This document shows, piece by piece, positions 1 to 11,960 of a stretch of 64,000 nt of DNA; position 1 is the first letter of the stretch; each line of letters starts with the position of its first letter. The translations under genes and the position numbers were made by a program. Origin of the DNA: Apiosordaria backusii (lineage: Eukaryota > Ascomycota > Sordariomycetes > Sordariales > Lasiosphaeriaceae); assembly GCA_030549205.1 (NCBI GenBank), contig JAUKTV010000007.1:620001-684000 (forward strand), written 5' to 3'. Under the pieces are notes generated by a model. The model ran no database searches. It was not told the DNA's origin and was given only the letters and a program-made list of their open reading frames with translations.

Positions 1-1
1 T

Positions 2-979
2 GCGGGAGAGGGACACCTCCGCGCCAAGCTCCTTCCCCATGGCAATTCGGGGCTCGAGTCCTTCAAATACCAGTACCCTCTTAAACTCATCTCACCTTCA
101 CGCCCATCCGAGACCCAGAGCGTCCTGGTGTTTCTGCTCTCCTATGGCGGTGGTCTGGTGGGCGGCGACCATGTCAAGCTCAAAGTTGACGTGCAGCCCA
201 AAGCTAAGCTGACCATGGTCACACAAGGACACACCAAGGTGTTCACCTCTACTGCCCCTGACACCGTCACACGACAGGACATGAATGTCCATATAGCATG
301 TGAGGGCGGCCTCTGTCTCTTGCCCGACCCAGTCCAGCCTTTCGCGGGGAGTGTATATGAGCAAACACAAATATTTCATCTTGAGGAGGATGCGTCGCTG
401 TGTCTGCTTGACTGGGTTACCCGGGGCCGTACGGCACGAGGAGAGGACTGGAGCTTTGATTGCTGGGTTGGGCGCAACGAGATATGGACTGTGCCGACTG
501 CCAAGGAAGACACGGAAGCGGATTCCAGAGAAAGGCTGCTGGTAAGGGATGCGGTTATTCTGGAAAGCAACAGGCCTCACCCAGAGCTGGCCATATTGCG
601 AGACTCTATGCAGGGCATGGGCGTTGTAGGAACATTGCTGCTCAGGGGACCTTTGATGAAGTTGCTGGGAGACTTCTTCTTGGCCGAGTTTGCTGCCCTT
701 CCAAGAATGGGAGCTCGTGATTTCCGGAGCGACGCTGCTAAACAGGCAGCAGAGGATGCTCACTTGTCTCCTCGAGAAAAATGGCGAACCGAAAGACTCG
801 CAATGGAAAAGGAAAGCAAGCTGTTGTGGTCAGCGGCCAACGTGCGAGGATGTGTTGTGGTCAAGTTTGGGGCCCCTGAGGTGGAAGCTGGGCGGTTGTG
901 GATTGGATCTATGCTGAAAGAAGAAGGCAGCATCTCACACCACTTTGGTGATCATGCTCTAATATGTGTACGGGAATGA
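2..979 (+). CDS. ureD: Urease accessory protein UreD (5'-truncated by window edge)
   Basis: The reading frame is open from base 2 to the TGA at 977-979 and shows 325 residues; the start lies left of the window. UreD is the scaffold of the UreD-UreF-UreG complex that delivers nickel to apo-urease in the cytosol. The sequence shows the family hallmark SYGGGLVGGDH near the start of the visible part, followed by the TQGHTKVF motif, a central VTRGRTARGE segment, and the C-terminal MREDG-like end replaced by HHFGDHALICVRE. The 5' region before residue 40 already looks like UreD (ESFKYQYPLKLISP), so probably only a few residues are missing. No intron is needed in the visible part. I am confident of the family; the exact start cannot be seen. 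Confidence 0.9.
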   Translation, partial: AGEGHLRAKLLPHGNSGLESFKYQYPLKLISPSRPSETQSVLVFLLSYGGGLVGGDHVKLKVDVQPKAKLTMVTQGHTKVFTSTAPDTVTRQDMNVHIACEGGLCLLPDPVQPFAGSVYEQTQIFHLEEDASLCLLDWVTRGRTARGEDWSFDCWVGRNEIWTVPTAKEDTEADSRERLLVRDAVILESNRPHPELAILRDSMQGMGVVGTLLLRGPLMKLLGDFFLAEFAALPRMGARDFRSDAAKQAAEDAHLSPREKWRTERLAMEKESKLLWSAANVRGCVVVKFGAPEVEAGRLWIGSMLKEEGSISHHFGDHALICVRE

Positions 980-1332
980 TTTGTATAGTTTTGTATATAG
1001 GCTTTTCATGATGGAATGACAATTCAAGATGTTCAATAATCCAATGCATGTAAACGATTGCGTCACAGCTGCAGGGGCATGTACTCAAGCGCAGGCAGCA
1101 GTAGGGGATAATAGGCCCCGGTATGTGCATATGGCGCTGATTGGCAGTGATTCTGATCGGAGGTGGTCCAGGCGCAGGGCCGTGTTAGTGGGGGAGAAGC
1201 GGTTCAATCCGCCAAAATAATCTGGCGATCGCACCGACGCCCCCAGCTTCGAAGACGCGTCAATTGCCCCCAAATCGCAGTCAGATCTGTGTTTTGGACA
1301 GCCCTGTATCCCCCCAACACCCAACAAATGTG
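980..1332. other. Intergenic region, UreD to Scc3
   Basis: This stretch holds the UreD 3' flank and the Scc3 promoter and leader. No ORF with coding character and no RNA gene was recognised. The Scc3 frame stays open back to about 1264 but contains no ATG before 1333. Confidence 0.5.
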
Positions 1333-4300
1333 ATGCTATCCAGACGGCAGCCACTCATGGAAACCTCAGACAACAACGCGACGGGCTCGCCAGCTCCCAC
1401 TTCCTCAGCGCGCCGTTCAGGACGCGTCTCCAAGGCGCCCTCCAAATTCACCCCCGATGCGCCTGTCGCCAGTAAGCGCAAGCGCGCCGCCGATAACGAT
1501 GATGATGATGACGATCAGGAAAACGACGATGTCGAGAATGAGGTCCCCGATGATGAAGAGGACAACAATGCGAGCGACGACGACGACGGTTCCGAGACAG
1601 CCGCCGAAGAACCCCGGCGCGCCAAAAAGAAAAAGAAGGCTCCGTCTTCATCAGCGCGGCCAAGGAAACCAGCTACCAAAAAGCCGAAAACCAATGGCGA
1701 CGCGCCCAGTCATGATCATCAAATAGCAGGCCATCTGCCCAGCAGGCCAAAGAAGGCAGTTCGGATCGCCATCACGCGGCCAACAGATGTTGGACTTTAT
1801 GGTGTGTACAATGCTATCCTGGAGCGGATGTTTGTAGCGTTGTTGCGGATCATTTACTAATCGAAATACAGCCGACATCTTTGCTTCCGGCGACTCCTCA
1901 GACAAAGTTGCGACAGAGTGGTACCACAAATACCAGGCAGACGATGCGGCTGCTGTGACGGAGCTTGTAAATTGCATCTTGTTGTCGGCTGGGTGCGATC
2001 AGCAGGTTACGCCGGATGACATCCGAGACCCCGAAAACTGCTCTAACAGACTGGCGGATCTACAGAACGTTTATACGGAGGTGGGCAGCAGACATTCCCC
2101 TGACCTTGACCAGTGCTAACTATCCAATACAGGAGGGCATCACCGACTATCCTTTGGTCGCAAAGTCCAAAACAACCCGGTCTTTCCGCGATCTTTTGGT
2201 TGGCTTCTTCAAATCGCTGTTGACGGTGCTGCACGAGACCGACATTCTCTACAAGGACACTGCGTTGATGGAAAATATTGCCAGATGGGTGGCCTCCATG
2301 TCTTCGTCCACTCTCCGACCATTCAGACATACGGCCACCACCGTTGCGCTTGCAATGGAAGCTGCGCTGGTTGATATCGCCAAGAAATTGGATGACCGTG
2401 TCAGCAAAATGACCCAACAGCTTGACGCGGAAAAGAAGCGCAAGGGCAAAAACAAGGAGCGCCTTGCTGTGATTGAGAAGAATTTGAAGGAAGCTGAAGA
2501 GAGCCAGTCTATTTGCCAGGCGCAGATTCTGGACTTCTTCGACACTGTGTTCCTCCAGCGGTATAGGGATGTTGACCCTAGGATTCGCTGTGAATGTGTG
2601 GAGGCTCTTGGTGGCTGGATCTGGAATCTGCCCCCACAGTTTGAGACACCAGAATTTCTGAGGTACTTGGGTTGGATGTTGACGGATGTGATGCCACAAA
2701 CGAGACTGGAGTCCCTGAAGCAGGTTACTCGCTTGTTCAAACGGGACGCCGAGAAGCTGGGTCATTTCATCGACCGGTTCAGACCTCGCCTTGTCGAGAT
2801 GGCGACCAAGGACTCTGATGTGAGCGTCCGAGTTGCTGCTATTCTCGCCATTCACATTCTCAAGGATACCGGCATGTTGGAACCAGATGAGATTGACTCG
2901 ATTGGCCGGTTAATATTCGACTCGGAGCTGCGTGTCCGGAGAGCTGTTATTGACTTCTTTGCCGGTTGTGTTAATGATTCGATCGAGAACAAGGTTGAAG
3001 AGATGGGTGGCAGCGATGTGATTGACGAGGTTCTCGGTGAGGAAGACGACGATGACTATTCCTCTCCTCGCCGGGACTGGATCAGCATTAAGTGTCTTGC
3101 TGAGCTTCTTGCGGCATACGACGCACAGCTGGAGGAAGAAACCAACACCGCACCACCCCGCGGCCTTGATATTGCCGTGGAGATGGTCCAGGCTGTGGCG
3201 CCAGAGACGAGGATATCTCTAGCCTCACAAGTATTGTATGAGAAGATCGATCAGGTGAAGAACTGGGAAATACTGTCCGGTTATCTCCTTCACGATCACA
3301 CCACCAGCACGAAATCAAAGTCCAAGTCCAAGGCATCCAAGAGCAACTCTAATGAAGCTGCTTTCAAGGCCGCTGTGGCGCCTGAGGGCAATGAGGAAGC
3401 CATCATTCTCGAGATTCTTGCGTCGGCCGTCAGGCTCAGTCTATCGCCAAACTCTGAGGTTGACAGACATAGGAGGAAACACCGACCAGATGCCGCTGAT
3501 GCTGCTGAAGAATCGGCGATACACTTGGCGACGAATATTCCTCGTCTGCTCAACAAGTTTGGTGCGGATGAGAAGACGGCAGTGATAGTATTACGCCTCG
3601 AACACTCCCTCCCGCTCGACATTTTCCAACAGCTCCGCCAGGATTCCACCACCTTCAGCCGCCTCCTCGATGAGATTTGCACCCAATTCGACCGTCATGT
3701 GGACCGCGGTGTTTTGACAGAAGCCACTGCCGCTCTCTTGCATGCCCGCAAGCATGACGAACTCCAAGAAATCACCGACAGCAAGATTGCTGACCTGTGG
3801 GAGATCGTCATCAATGCCCTCCGACACTTTGACAAGAACAACGAGCTCTCTGTCCGCGGCAACATGGATCCACCTACCATCACCGGACTGGGGAACATCC
3901 TCCTCAAAACGTCCAAACTGGCCTCAATAGCCAACCCAACCGAGTTCCTCGAGTCCTCCGACAACCCCGCCATTGAGCTCCTCATCAAGATCATCCACCG
4001 CGGTAAACTCGACGCGGTAGATGAAGCCCTTGACGACCTCGAGGACGAAGCTGTCTCCTTTGCCGTTTCGACCGTGCAATTCTACTTTATGTGGAAAGTC
4101 CGATCACTAATCGGCAGCGTTCAGTCCCGGGCTGACATCTCCCGCGAGACCATCCTCAACCTCAACTCCCTCAGACAGGATTACTCCCGCAATCTGATCT
4201 GGACCCTCTCCTCCCGCGGCACAAACGACGAGCTCCGTCTCTTTTCTACTGGCGGGCTCTGCGATTTGCATGTTTGTTTCGCCACCCTCCGCACAGCCAT

Positions 4301-5111
4301 CGCTCAGCAGTCTACTCAAGGAGCAGCCAGTCCAAAAGCCTACACCGACCTTGAACCCCTTCTTGAACCTATCCGCTCTAACTTGACTAACGAGCTCATT
4401 GAAATCTTTGACGCAGCCGAGAGGGCGTACGCCAAGTGTCTAAAACGCACACTTAACGAGCCAGCAGAGGATGAGGACCCCATTGATGAGGAATTATCTG
4501 ATGACGATGGCGACGATGAGGATTCTATGACTCCGCTGGAAAAGAAGGGGAAGGAACTTAGGTTAGAACGTGCGTTGTGCGAGTTGGCGGGGAAATATGT
4601 TCTTGCTATTCTGGCGAAAATGCTTGATCAGTCTAATGGCGGCCGGTTACGAAAGAGAATGTTGCGGAACCAGAACAAACTGGGGGGAAACCTAAAGGAG
4701 GTGCTGGCGTATTTGGATGAGGGGAAACTAAGGGATAGAGTGGAGAAGCATACTAATAGGCATAGGAAGCCTGCTAAGGGGGTGAAGAAACCGGTTGCGG
4801 GGGGTGCTGCTAAGGGTGGGAATGGGGGTGGTGGTGGTGGTGGTGGTGGTGGTACTGCGGCGGCAGGAGGGGGGAAGGAGCTGAGTGAGGAGATTGTGGT
4901 TGATGGGGAGGATGATAGTGAGTTGTCGGAGGTAGAGGGGGAGGAGGTGGAGGTGGAGTTGGAGTTGGAGGAGGATCCGATTGAGGAGGAGGAGGAGGGG
5001 ACGGAGGAGGATTTGAGGAGACGGGGGTTGGAGGAGGAGGAGGTTATTGATGAGGGGGAAGAGGAGGGAGGGGGGGATAGGATGGAGGAGGATAGTGTTA
5101 TAGGGGATTAA
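1333..5111 (+). CDS. SCC3: Cohesin subunit Scc3/STAG (Psc3-like)
   Basis: Three exons, 1333-1801, 1872-2080 and 2133-5111, give 1218 aa. The second intron (52 nt) has a clear GCTAAC branch site at 2115-2120; the first starts GTGTGT. The protein is the HEAT-repeat cohesin subunit that binds the Scc1 kleisin and DNA and holds sister chromatids together. Residues 1-140 are a disordered basic/acidic tail (RRSGRVSKAPSKF, poly-D/E, KKKKK). The STAG domain starts around residue 227 (SFRDLLVGFFKSLL). The stromalin conserved domain lies near residue 360 (RYRDVDPRIRCECVEALGGW, then WMLTDVMPQTR). The C-terminus is Gly-rich (run encoded near 4825-4853), then strongly acidic. An alternative start is the ATG at 1357 (METSDNN). 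The last 450 bases use G-ending codons almost exclusively, unlike the 5' part. Confidence 0.93.
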
Positions 5112-6235
5112 GGGGTTTATTTATGCCTGCTGTGAAGATAACTGGTTTTGGGCTTGTTGTTGACAGGGACAAGCTGTTATAATGATTTGGGATGGGAATG
5201 GGGTGTACTAGGGAAAGGTTATTGGGGGCGGATGGGAATTGCGCTTTTTGTGTTTCATGTTAGATTATTATGTATCTTTGTTGCTTTTCATGTTCTTGAT
5301 TTTTCATTCTTGCTATGAACCTTTTCGCTGACGACGAGAAGAAAGATGGGAGGGAAGTCGTTGTCTTTTTGAGTGTTCATTCATCGCTAGCAGGCAGGCT
5401 GGTGGCGGCTTTGTTGATGCATCATGCGTGGAGTAGGAGTAGGGCTACATAGCAAAGGTTGTAATTCAGTCCTGTTTTGTTTGCCTTGCCGACTTGAGCG
5501 AGCATAGCTGCTGGAGATTCTCTCCTCTTAATTCATATCTTGTACCTTCTTCATGGCTCGCAGTGGTGTAATCCTTGATATGCTGTGTGTGTTATGATCT
5601 AAACAAATGATTACAAAGAGCTGCGGTATCAATCAATTTCTACGCTGCGGTGACAAGTGACCAATGGAGAGTGTTGCTTTGTTGGTGGCGTTGAAGTTAT
5701 CTTCAATGTTCCTGTTCAAATCATGTGCAATCAAACTTATCAGGGTGACACTAATGCTGCTTGTCCCTGTTGATGGCAGGCTCATGTGAACCCAAGATAC
5801 AGGTAATGATCAAGAACGGATACGGTACCTCTGACCTTTGCTGCTTCTACAATATATTGAAAGGTACCTATATACATGTTTGTACCAATTCGATAGCAAC
5901 CTTGCAAACATAAAGCGCTGTACCTAAGCCATGTTCTTCCCTTGCCCGGTGTCCGCCATGAACCTCCATGCTCACAGGTTTGGCTTCCTAGCCGACCTGT
6001 CCCAAACGCCTTGCTAGAGCCATGATGCATATAACATTTGAAATAGCTGTAATACAGACCCCTCCCGCCGAAATCATGAAATGAAGTCCTAACTCCCCCG
6101 ATTGGCAACAAGATGATGGCTCGTTAGTAGTTGTATGTCATGTCCCCCAAAATGAAGAAAATGAATAAAGTACTCCTTCCATGTCTTGTACACTGTAGTA
6201 AGACCCACAGTAGCGTGGATTTCTGACATATCTCA
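5112..6235. other. Intergenic region between convergent Scc3 and Pot1
   Basis: The two flanking genes converge here, so this should be mainly two 3' regions. ORFs up to about 109 codons occur on the minus strand but show no recognisable domain or codon bias. No RNA gene or repeat was seen. Confidence 0.5.
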
Positions 6236-8396
6236 TCAGACATCCTTGATACGAACACCGTCCATCGCAAACACCCGCATCCATTTGTCTTTCTTGCCTG
6301 TTCTGACACCGTACTGTTTGATACAGCACATGAAGGGCTTGTTGACCAGGGGTATCTCCTTTGATCCCGGCTCATCCTGTCTTTCATGAGCATTGGCCTG
6401 CTCTTCCTCATCAGAGTCGATGTTGGGCATCTGAGTGTGTTTACCCCCGCCACTCCTCGAGTTAGGTCTTGACCTCTCTTGCTGTTTGGGAGCCTGGTTC
6501 TTGGAGTCAACCTCCTTGGACGCCTTGACTTCCTCCAAATTGCCCCACAGAATGCGCATTGTGTCCCGGAGCTGGGACAGGCATTTGTTATTTTTTCGGA
6601 GGTCGTCAGAATCAAGATTGGTCAGACACTGTGCTGAAGGGTTGTCTATCACCACCCACACCTGGGAGGGCGATGAGCGTCCATCGGTCGGCGATGCATC
6701 TTCGAGCAGTAGTGAGAAGCGCCACTCCCAGACACGCCTGACAGTAGGGTCGTTATCCCCACCAGAAGATTCGTCCTCGTCGAGAGATGATTGATCACTG
6801 CCCTCGCTGTCTAAAAGATCTTGGTACTGGGTAATCTTGCGGCTGACGGCAAAATCTTCCATCGAGGACGGGGCGAAGTCGACGACGCGAACAAACGACA
6901 GGTATTTTTGGTTCACAAATGGAACTGGAAGCTTGACAACGTCTGTGTCCATCTCGGCATGTATATAGCAGGTCTCAAGCATGGTCTCGATGGTGGTCGG
7001 GGAAACTTTGACCTGCTCGCATATTACCTGCCGATTGCCGACACGAATGAGATCTTGGGTTGAGTTCTGTTTTGATGTATCACTCTTCGTACTCGGAGTC
7101 ACCGGCTGGGCAGTAACGGCGCTCTGGTGAGCCTCTACCTTACTTTTCTTTTCCTGCAATGCTCTCTTCTCCGCCCGGCGCTGTTTGGAGTTGAGAGCGG
7201 GCTGTTCCTCGGCAGCTTGCACCTCAGAGACCTTCCGCTTCTGACCCGCGGCTTGAGCGGATTTGATGCTCTTGATCTGCTTTTTCTTCTCTTTGTCCGA
7301 AGCGTGGAGGCGGCGCAAGGCTTCTTTGAGGCGATCATCCATGTTCTCACGATCGTCCAGTTTAAGGGGGTGGATGTTGATTCTGTCCGGATATGTCTGG
7401 TCTTCTCGCAAAAAGCCCTCCAGATACTTGAAATCGTGGCCGTATTTGATCTGTATATTTCGAAGCTTGATCCAGGAGCCTAGCTTCACCTCACCCCGCA
7501 GGAGACCAGCATGGGGCTCCCAGCAGGTGATCTGAAGGGACCTTTTCCCCTCTGGTCCGATCCATTTCTCTGCTGCCGACTCGGGCTGGGTGAAGGTATA
7601 ACCCCATTTATCACCACCTTCGCCTGCCGTGAGATTCTGGGGAATGTGATCGTGAAATTCTGGGTTTTCAGTATAGTCGGACACGTAAAGAGTGGCCTTG
7701 TTGTCGTAGTCATGATGTGCTTGTCGCACTACGCGAACAATGATGTCGTAGAACTTGTCTGCTTGCACATCTTGGAGTAGACTGAATTTGTCCTTGATAT
7801 TTGAGGATTGCTGGATTGCCTGTCGAAACACATCCTCTGATGGAGCATTGCTCTTGTCCAGCTTGTGGTAGAAGGCTGCCACATAGTGGTGGATCTCTTT
7901 TTTCAGTTCCGGGCGTTCGTCCTTTTTTGTGGGAGCTCTCAGGGCCACATGTGCGGATTTTGGGGGTCTCGGGATTTTGGAAGAGTCATAGACCCTGATG
8001 GATGTCTCGTGGTTGGTGATGAGTGACAGACCGGCGCCGTATCTTTGGACCTTGACTTTCCGGACCACTACGACATCCTGGAAACTAACCTCGGGAATGT
8101 CGGACTCACAGGGCCGGAAGATATTGAACTTGATACCAGAAGCCTCATCTTCAATGGACCTATCGATAAGGGCCCACGTTGCCTTGAAGTCTGGCGATGT
8201 CGGTAAGCCGGGTGAAACAGAGAAGCCCGAGCGAAGAGCAAGACATACCTTTGCTTGTTTTAAACGGGGCCTGGCAATCAGTGACTGAGCCCATGACATT
8301 CACGATTTTTCCAGGAGCGAGGTTGTTATCCACCATATCCCGAAGTGGAACGAACCCGTCAGGGAGGTCTCCCTCCTCTGTGGAGGTGCCAGACAT
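6236..8396 (-). CDS. POT1: Protection of telomeres protein 1 (Pot1), single-strand telomere binding
   Basis: Two exons on the minus strand, 8396-8249 and 8190-6236, separated by a 58-nt intron (GTATGT...CGCCAG), give 700 aa. The joined sequence APFKTSKDFKATWALIDRS is typical of the first OB fold of Pot1, the shelterin protein that caps the telomeric G-strand overhang. The OB1 region runs over about residues 10-150 (VNVMGSVTDC, FNIFRP, DVVVVRKVKVQRY). A second OB-like region follows around residues 185-330 (DIIVRVV, TLYVSDYTENPEF, CWEPHAG, GSWIKLRNIQIKY). A Lys-rich linker and a C-terminal domain complete the protein. It is divergently transcribed from importin alpha. The start ATG at 8396 is followed by a typical short acidic leader. 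Confidence 0.92.
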
Positions 8397-9016
8397 GGTT
8401 GACTGTGCTCAGAGAAGGGAGCTCAAAACATGAAGGCGACGTTCTCGTAGACTCTGTCTGAGGTCAGAAAACAGGAGAGGAGAAGCAGGTGATGGGCTTC
8501 TGCAGGCCCCGCGCATCACTCAGCGCGTCTTGAAAGGCAGGGAACGCGTCTAAGTGCACAAATGTCGCCAACCCATCGCGGAAGCATGTGCAGTGGCCTG
8601 TGCGCTCCTTTGTCTGGGCCTTTTTGCCATGGAGGGGTAACTTCTTGTGGCCTTAGGCAGCCGCAGGCAGCGCTGACTCGAAAAGTGTGGAAGTGTGGTG
8701 GGAGAGTGGGGCACAACTAGGCCAAACTGATCCTTGCGTTGCGGGCGGGCGCCAGCCCAGGAGCAAAGCCCAGAAGGAGACCCATTTTCATTTTCAGTTT
8801 CTGCAAACTCCAATTCTTTCATCGCCCAAACCAAAACCAAAAACTTTTTTTTTCCTTTGCCGCATCGTGCATCTTGCGACCATCTCCTGGGCCAACTCAT
8901 TCTGAAAGCCACCCAACTATAAACATCCAGCTCAGCCCCTCCCGAGTTTCAGTCCACCGCCTGCTGCCTGCTCTGGTCTATCGTCCATCGACTACTGCCA
9001 CCCCCGTACCGACACC
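8397..9016. promoter_or_regulatory. Shared divergent promoter region POT1/importin alpha
   Basis: About 620 bases separate the two opposite start codons. A pyrimidine-rich tract with a run of T (8845-8860) lies upstream of the importin start. I recognise no factor-specific motif, so the call rests on gene orientation. Confidence 0.45.
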
Positions 9017-11009
9017 ATGTCTGAACGTTACATCCCCGAGCATCGCAGAACTCAGTTCAAGGCGAAGAACACATTCAAGCCCGAAGAGCTTCGCCGTCGC
9101 CGCGAGGAGCAACAGGTTGAGATCCGCAAGGCGAAGCGCGAGGAGAACTTGGCCAAGCGCCGTGGTATTGGGACTGGTGCGGACCGCCCTGGCGCGTCTC
9201 TCGGTGCTGCCCCCGACAGTGACGATGAGAACCCTCCCAGCGAGTCTCAGGTATGTGATTTCTGTTTCCCATCTTCTCTTGCCTCTGTTGCCGAGCGTGG
9301 CTGGTCCCCTCTGCCCTACGCTGTTGATTTTGCGCTCCAGCATCATCCTCTCATTTCCACCCCACTTGTACCCCGCTGCGTGTTGTGGTTGCTGCTGGGC
9401 GACTGGGGCCGCATTCGGCACAACACCCCGCGATGACACCCCCTGCTTTTGGATGTGATCCTCATACCAGACTGCTTTAACTATAGTCATCATGACAAGA
9501 TGCTAACGGAAATGTATACAGCTCAACGAGGACCTCCCTCAGATGGTCGCTGGCGTCTTCTCGGACCAGATTGACCTCCAGATCCAGGCCACTACCAAGT
9601 TCCGGAAGTTGCTCAGTAAGGAGCGCAATCCCCCAATCGAAGAGGTCATCAAGACTGGCGTTGTGAGCCGCTTCGTCGAGTTCCTCCGTTCTCCTCATAC
9701 TCTTGTCCAGTTCGAGGCCGCATGGGCTCTTACCAACATCGCCTCGGGCTCTGCTGCGCAGACCCAGGTCGTTATCGAGGCCGGTGCTGTTCCCATCTTT
9801 GTCGAGCTCCTCGGCAGCCCCGAACCCGATGTCCGCGAGCAGGCTGTGTGGGCTTTGGGCAACATCGCCGGCGATAGCCCCAACTGCCGCGACTTCGTCC
9901 TGAGCCAGGGTGCTCTTCGCCCTCTTCTCGCCCTCCTCGGCGACAGCCGCAAGCTCTCCATGCTTAGAAATGCCACATGGACTCTGAGCAACTTCTGCCG
10001 TGGAAAGGCTCCCCAGCCTGACTGGTCTACTGTATGTCGTCCTTTGCGCTCTACTACCTTGAATCACTTATCACGTGATGCTAATTGTAATGTTTTCCAG
10101 ATTGCCCCCGCGCTTCCAGTGCTCGCCAAGCTGGTTTATTCGTTGGATGATGAGGTTTTGATCGACGCATGCTGGGCTATCTCTTACCTTTCGGATGGCG
10201 CTAACGACAAGATCCAAGCTGTTATCGAGGCGGGCATCCCTCGCCGTCTCGTCGAGCTCCTCATGCACGCTTCGACCTCGGTCCAGACTCCCGCCCTCCG
10301 CTCCGTCGGCAACATTGTCACTGGTGACGATGTTCAGACCCAAGTCATTATCAACTGCGGTGCCCTTCCCTGCTTGTTGTCTCTCTTGAGCTCCAACAAG
10401 GATGGCATTCGCAAGGAGGCTTGCTGGACCATCTCCAACATTACCGCTGGTAACTCGGCTCAGATTCAGTCGGTTATTGACGCCAACATCATTCCTCCTT
10501 TGATTCATCTTCTCTCTAATGGCGATCTCAAGACGCGCAAGGAGGCCTGCTGGGCCATCAGCAACGCCACCTCGGGTGGTCTGCAGAAGCCCGACCAGAT
10601 CCGCTACCTGGTTGCGCAGGGCTGCATCAAGCCTCTTTGCGACCTCCTCGCTTGCCCAGATAACAAGATCATCCAGGTTGCTCTCGACGGCTTGGAAAAC
10701 ATCCTCAAGGTTGGCGATCTCGACAAGCAGGCTGCTGGTGACGGGCCCGAATCGATCAACAGATATGCCCTGTTTATCGAGGAGTGCGGTGGCATGGAGA
10801 AGATCCACGACTGCCAGACCAACGCCAACGAGGAGATTTACATGAAGGCCTACAACATCATCGAGAAGTACTTCTCTGATGAGGAGGAGAACGCCGATGA
10901 GTCGATGGGTCAGCCCCAGCAGTTTGGCTTCGGTGCGAACGGCGCCCAGCAGGGTGGCCAGGGCGGTTTCAACTTTGGCGCCAACGGTACCGAGTCCATG
11001 GATATGTAG
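9017..11009 (+). CDS. SRP1: Importin subunit alpha (karyopherin alpha)
   Basis: Three exons, 9017-9250, 9522-10031 and 10101-11009, give 550 aa. Intron 1 is long for this window (271 nt, branch GCTAAC at 9502-9507); intron 2 is 69 nt. The protein is the adaptor that binds classical nuclear localisation signals and docks on importin beta. The N-terminal importin-beta-binding domain covers about residues 1-75 and is Arg/Lys rich (RRTQFKAKNTFKPEELRRRR). It is followed by about ten armadillo repeats with the conserved WALTNIASG, WALGNIAGDS, WTLSNFCRGK, WTISNITAG and WAISNATSGG motifs. The tail is acidic and then Gly/Asn/Phe rich (FGFGANG). Length and architecture match fungal Srp1. Strong C-ending codon bias suggests high expression. 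Confidence 0.96.
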
Positions 11010-11960
11010 AGTAACGTGGTCGGTTACACACACAGCCTTTTCCGGTCGGTGAATGTCGCCTAAAATTATCGTCTGGGAATTGTGACGACCAAGGAGATGG
11101 ACAACCTTGACCGAAACATGGCGACTGCCGTGCTCTTGGCCCCTCCGGGAGGTTTCCGCCAATATCACTACGTCTCACAGCTCTCGAGCCGCGGTCTTAT
11201 TGCTCGACGCTGACCATTCCACACTCACAACACACATAAAAACACAACCCCATATTCCCCCACCCAAATACACAACACCTCACCCGGGCGTTATCTTAAT
11301 TTTGTTTTCAGCGGCAACCGGCCGAGTGGAGCGAGCATGCCTAGGAGCGGCGGGAGAGGTGATGCATGATAGGGCGCGGTTGCCGGCCAGGAGAGAGCAG
11401 AGAAGAGGAAGGGTCTGAAAGGTAGCTTGATAGCTCCTACCCTGCGGAAGACACGAGGGAGCGCGAGCCCAGGCGCGCATATCAGGACCAGGCCTGGGGA
11501 GGGAACGGCCTGGGAGGCTTACAACGGATATACCCAGCCTTGGACGGCCATTGCTAGTGCATGGACCGCAGCGATTGGGATCTCTGGTCTTGTCAATGGC
11601 GGTGGAAAAAGGTGTACTTTTTGGCTAGGTAGCGAGGGTCATCACCAAGTGGTTGGTGATCTGATAGAAGCTATTGCCCTGAATTGCATCTTTGTCATTG
11701 ACGAGCGAGGCTTGCAACGAGTGTCTAGCACATCATAGTCTAGTTATCTATTGTGCAGATTTCGAAATCAATCCACTACTAGATTTGTACTGTATTTACT
11801 TGCCCCGAGTGAGATGTGATGTGAGGAACGTGCCATGTCTCGAAGGATCGCGGGGTATTCCGTTTGCGTTGGTTGACAAGGGGATTGCACACGTGCGGCT
11901 GAGTGCGGGGGTTCCTTTGCAGATCTCACTGACGACAATTCATAGCATGTATGTTTCAAC
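11010..11960. other. Intergenic region, importin alpha to GH78
   Basis: This holds the 3' flank of importin alpha and the promoter of the GH78 gene. Plus-strand ORFs at about 11427-11738 and 11692-11964 have no recognisable domain and no splice logic. I see no RNA gene. Confidence 0.45.

Noticed and set aside
2043..2855. 270-codon minus-strand ORF opposite Scc3
   Set aside because: Shadow of the STAG region; no independent signal.
10071..11168. 365-codon minus-strand ORF opposite importin alpha
   Set aside because: Antisense shadow of codon-biased armadillo repeats; no own domain.
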